35,924 nucleotides of DNA from Streptomyces lincolnensis (GTDB taxonomy: Bacteria > Actinomycetota > Actinomycetes > Streptomycetales > Streptomycetaceae), in contig NZ_JAIHON010000032.1 of NCBI RefSeq assembly GCF_021173675.1, positions 1 to 35,924 on the forward strand. The letters run 5' to 3'. Below the pieces are notes generated by a model that made no database searches, was not told where the DNA came from, and saw nothing but the letters and a program-made list of their open reading frames with translations. Numbering within the stretch: position 1 is the first letter of the stretch; each line of letters opens with the position of its first letter. Shown here piece by piece: positions 33,865 to 35,924 of this stretch. The position numbers were made by a program, and so were the translations under genes.

Positions 33865-34584
33865 TCAACCGGTCGCCTGCGCCGCCTCGTTGATCAGTCG
33901 CGCGACGTCACCGGGACGCGAGACACTGACCGCGTGGGAGGCCGCGACCTCGACCACCGTGGCCTCGGCGCGCTCGGCCATGAACGCCTGGGCGCTCGCC
34001 GGTATGTTCCGGTCCTCGGACGCGATGAGCACCCAGGACGGGATGTCCCGCCACGCCGGGGCGGAGGCGCCCTCCGCCAGCGCGGCATCGGCCACGGGCC
34101 GCTGCGTGGCCGCCATGATCGCCGCGGTCTCCGCGGGGACGTCGGCGGCGAACTGCTGGTGGAACTTGCTCTTCTCGATGTAGAGATCCGCGACCTTGCT
34201 CCCGTCGGGACGTGTGACCGGCACCGGGTGGAGCGCCTCCCCGAGCGTGCTGCCCGGGAACTTGCCGGACAGGTCGGCCGCGCTCTCGCCCTGCTCCGGC
34301 AGGAACGCCGCGACGAAGACGAGAGCCCTGACGTGGTCGAGTCCCTTGGCGGCGTTGCTGATGACCGAGCCGCCGTAGGAGTGCCCGACCAGGACGACGG
34401 GGCCGTCGATGGACACCAGGAGTTGCCTGACGTATTCGCTGTCGACGGTCAGCCCGCGCAGCGGATTGCTCGCGGCCACCACGGGATAGCCGTGCGACTG
34501 GAGCTTGTCGACGACGCCGTTCCAGCTCGACGAGTCCGCGAACGCGCCGTGCACGAGGACGACGGTGGGTTTCAGTGCATTCAT
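33865..34584 (-). CDS. Alpha/beta hydrolase (MenH/EST-like, cytoplasmic)
   Basis: 239 aa from ATG 34584. Compact alpha/beta hydrolase without lid insertions: oxyanion motif VLVHGAFADSSSW at about 9-21, nucleophile Ser in VGHSYGG, catalytic Asp region LIASEDRNIP and His in VAASHAVSVSRP. No signal peptide. Relatives are annotated as esterases or salicylate-esterase-like proteins; the actual substrate is unknown. It follows another, unrelated-subfamily hydrolase by 134 bp on the same strand. Confidence 0.9.
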   Translation of the reverse strand: MNALKPTVVLVHGAFADSSSWNGVVDKLQSHGYPVVAASNPLRGLTVDSEYVRQLLVSIDGPVVLVGHSYGGSVISNAAKGLDHVRALVFVAAFLPEQGESAADLSGKFPGSTLGEALHPVPVTRPDGSKVADLYIEKSKFHQQFAADVPAETAAIMAATQRPVADAALAEGASAPAWRDIPSWVLIASEDRNIPASAQAFMAERAEATVVEVAASHAVSVSRPGDVARLINEAAQATG

Positions 34585-34718
34585 GGAAGTTGGGCCTTTC
34601 AGTCAACCGGAGAATTACGCGCGTGATCGGGCTCGGCTGTGCCGGAACTCCCGCGGGATTGCGGCGGGACTGCTGCGCGACTTCTGCGGAACTTCTGCGG
34701 ATTGCCGCGCGGGATGGA

Positions 34719-35669
34719 TCAGTCGGTGCCGAGGGCCTTGCGCAGGACGTGAATGGCCTGCTCGATCGCCGCGGTGGACGCCTGAGTTCCGCGGACCGTG
34801 TTCAGCATCATGAAGTCGTGCAGGCTGGCGTTGTAGCGGACGCTCGTGGTCGGCACGCCGGCCTGGATCAGCTTGCGGGCGTACGCCTCGCCTTCGTCGC
34901 GCAGCACGTCGTTCTCGTCGACAACGACGTAGGCCGGGGGAAGTCCCTGGAGTTCCTCCGGGGTGGCGCGCAGCGGGGAGGCCGTGATCTGGTTCCGCTC
35001 CTCCGGGTCGGTGGTGTAGGCGTCCCAGAACCACTCCATGGCCTTGGCGGTCAGGTGCGGTCCGTGGGCGAAGTCCCGGTAGCTCTCGGTGCCCTGCGCG
35101 GCGTCGGTGACGGGGTAGTACAGCGACTGGTGCAGAAAGGTGACGTCACCGCGCTGCTTGGCCATGTGAGTGAGGGCGGCGCTCATGTTGCCGCCGACGG
35201 AGTCACCGGCGACGACCAGGCGGGAGGCGTCCAGGCCCTCCTGTGTGCCCTTGGTGGTGATCCACTGGGCGGTGGCGTACGCCTGCTCGATGGCGACGGG
35301 GTACTTGGCCTCGGGCGAGCGGTCGTACTCGACGAAGACCACGGCCGCCTCGGCGCCCACGGCCAGTTCGCGCACCAGACGGTCGTGGGTGCCGGCGTTC
35401 CCGAGGATCCACCCGCCTCCGTGCACGTAGAGAATGACGGGCAGGACACCGCTGCTGCCGACGGGCTTGACGATGCGCACCCGCACGTCGCCGACCTGCG
35501 CGGGCACGGTGATCCACTTCTCGTCCACGTCAAGCTTCTCGACCGGCCCGGACTGCACGTCGTCGAGCAGCTTCCGGGCGCCCTCGACACCGAGTTCGTA
35601 CAGCAGCGGCGGCTTGGCGGTCGCGTCGGCGAATTCCTGCGCGGCGGGCTCGAGGATGATGTCACTCAC
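34719..35669 (-). CDS. Alpha/beta hydrolase, HSL family esterase
   Basis: 316 aa from GTG 35669, which has AGGGAGC 6 nt upstream; the longer open frame lacks this. HSL signatures complete: YVHGGGWILG, nucleophile Ser in VVAGDSVGGNMS, acid Asp in VVDENDVLRDEGEAYARKL and His in ASLHDFMMLN, so unlike the esterase at 2326 the His is present. Cytoplasmic carboxylesterase, short acyl esters probable. First of three minus-strand genes; spacing of 134 bp to the next suggests a separate or loosely linked transcript. Confidence 0.92.
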   Translation of the reverse strand: MSDIILEPAAQEFADATAKPPLLYELGVEGARKLLDDVQSGPVEKLDVDEKWITVPAQVGDVRVRIVKPVGSSGVLPVILYVHGGGWILGNAGTHDRLVRELAVGAEAAVVFVEYDRSPEAKYPVAIEQAYATAQWITTKGTQEGLDASRLVVAGDSVGGNMSAALTHMAKQRGDVTFLHQSLYYPVTDAAQGTESYRDFAHGPHLTAKAMEWFWDAYTTDPEERNQITASPLRATPEELQGLPPAYVVVDENDVLRDEGEAYARKLIQAGVPTTSVRYNASLHDFMMLNTVRGTQASTAAIEQAIHVLRKALGTD

Positions 35670-35850
35670 GGTTTTGCTCCCTGAGAGTGGTGGATATGGA
35701 AGGCTTTCCACCTCAAGAGACCGCGCAGGGAGTCGAAGTGTGACGCGCCCGGGAAAACGGCATGACAGCCGCTACGGCGGACACAGCATCCGCCTAATAC
35801 TGCAGCCGCAGTTGGTGTGACTGGTGGTTGGGCTGTTCGTTGAGCCGGGC

Positions 35851-35924
35851 ATGGGTGGGGACGTCACGGTTGACGAGGTGCACCGGTGGGCGGCCGGTCT
35901 GGACGCTCTCCATGCTCGGTTCGG
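35851..35924 (+). CDS. IS701-family transposase, N-terminus (partial at window edge)
   Basis: ATG 35851 opens MGGDVTVDEVHRWAAGLDAL, closely matching my recollection of the N-terminus of Streptomyces IS701-family transposases; the gene continues past the window. The 180 bp before it (35670-35850) probably include the left end of the element, perhaps around 35795-35815 (ACTGCAGCCGCAGT), a short dyad, but the terminal repeat cannot be checked without the other end. Confidence 0.6.
   Translation, partial: MGGDVTVDEVHRWAAGLDALHARF

Noticed and set aside
19018..35669. A secondary-metabolite biosynthetic cluster
   Set aside because: Regulators typical of such clusters are present, but no PKS, NRPS, terpene synthase or RiPP precursor was found in the window.

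Overview
The window is high-GC, densely coded DNA with GTG/TTG starts, strong GGAGG-type ribosome sites and 4-8 bp gene overlaps. The proteins (LAL-type LuxR regulators, GH62/GH10 enzymes with ricin-type domains, MmyB-type XRE regulator, ECF sigma factors) are typical of Streptomyces or a close actinomycete. I saw no rRNA, tRNA or CRISPR. At least seven genes are visibly broken and two transposase genes are present (one at the right edge), so this is a decaying accessory stretch around a few intact operons.

Layout. 1-2091: a translationally coupled triad of the end of an FAD-dependent disulfide-reductase-like protein, a cyclic-nucleotide-domain histidine kinase, and a UBP-type zinc-finger protein broken by an in-frame amber codon. 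2326-3225: HSL-family esterase on the minus strand, behind a perfect palindrome and with Arg where the catalytic His is expected. 3470-4750: decayed IS110-family element, then a small unknown protein. 5305-6261: two divergent paralogous secreted four-cysteine proteins around one palindromic operator candidate. 6416-7015: unknown conserved-looking protein. 7329-10682: operon of class-III PLP enzyme, APH-fold kinase, GntR/UTRA regulator and a deleted membrane-protein remnant, then an SDR (10728-11534).

11631-16727 is a xylan-utilisation island: GH62 arabinofuranosidase (minus), then GH10 xylanase and CE1-type feruloyl/acetyl-xylan esterase (plus). The divergent GH62/GH10 intergenic region is 779 bp and holds at least five inverted repeats; a perfect terminator hairpin closes each end of the island. 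The three secreted enzymes would remove arabinose and ferulate side chains and cut the xylan backbone. A sensor-kinase remnant follows, then a stand-alone ilvC.

19018-35669 is rich in regulators: GNAT, MarR, ECF sigma, a 937-aa LAL regulator, an XRE/MmyB regulator, aldehyde dehydrogenase, a second LAL (914 aa), a broken NmrA-like SDR, a second ECF sigma factor, OsmC, GNAT, a broken histidine phosphatase fused tail-to-tail to a third, gutted LAL, a small membrane protein and two alpha/beta hydrolases. A near-identical 14-bp motif lies upstream of both the XRE gene and the first LAL gene, suggesting that one regulator controls both. Both ECF proteins end just after sigma region 4, where ECF41-type relatives carry a SnoaL-like extension. 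The window ends inside an IS701-like transposase gene.
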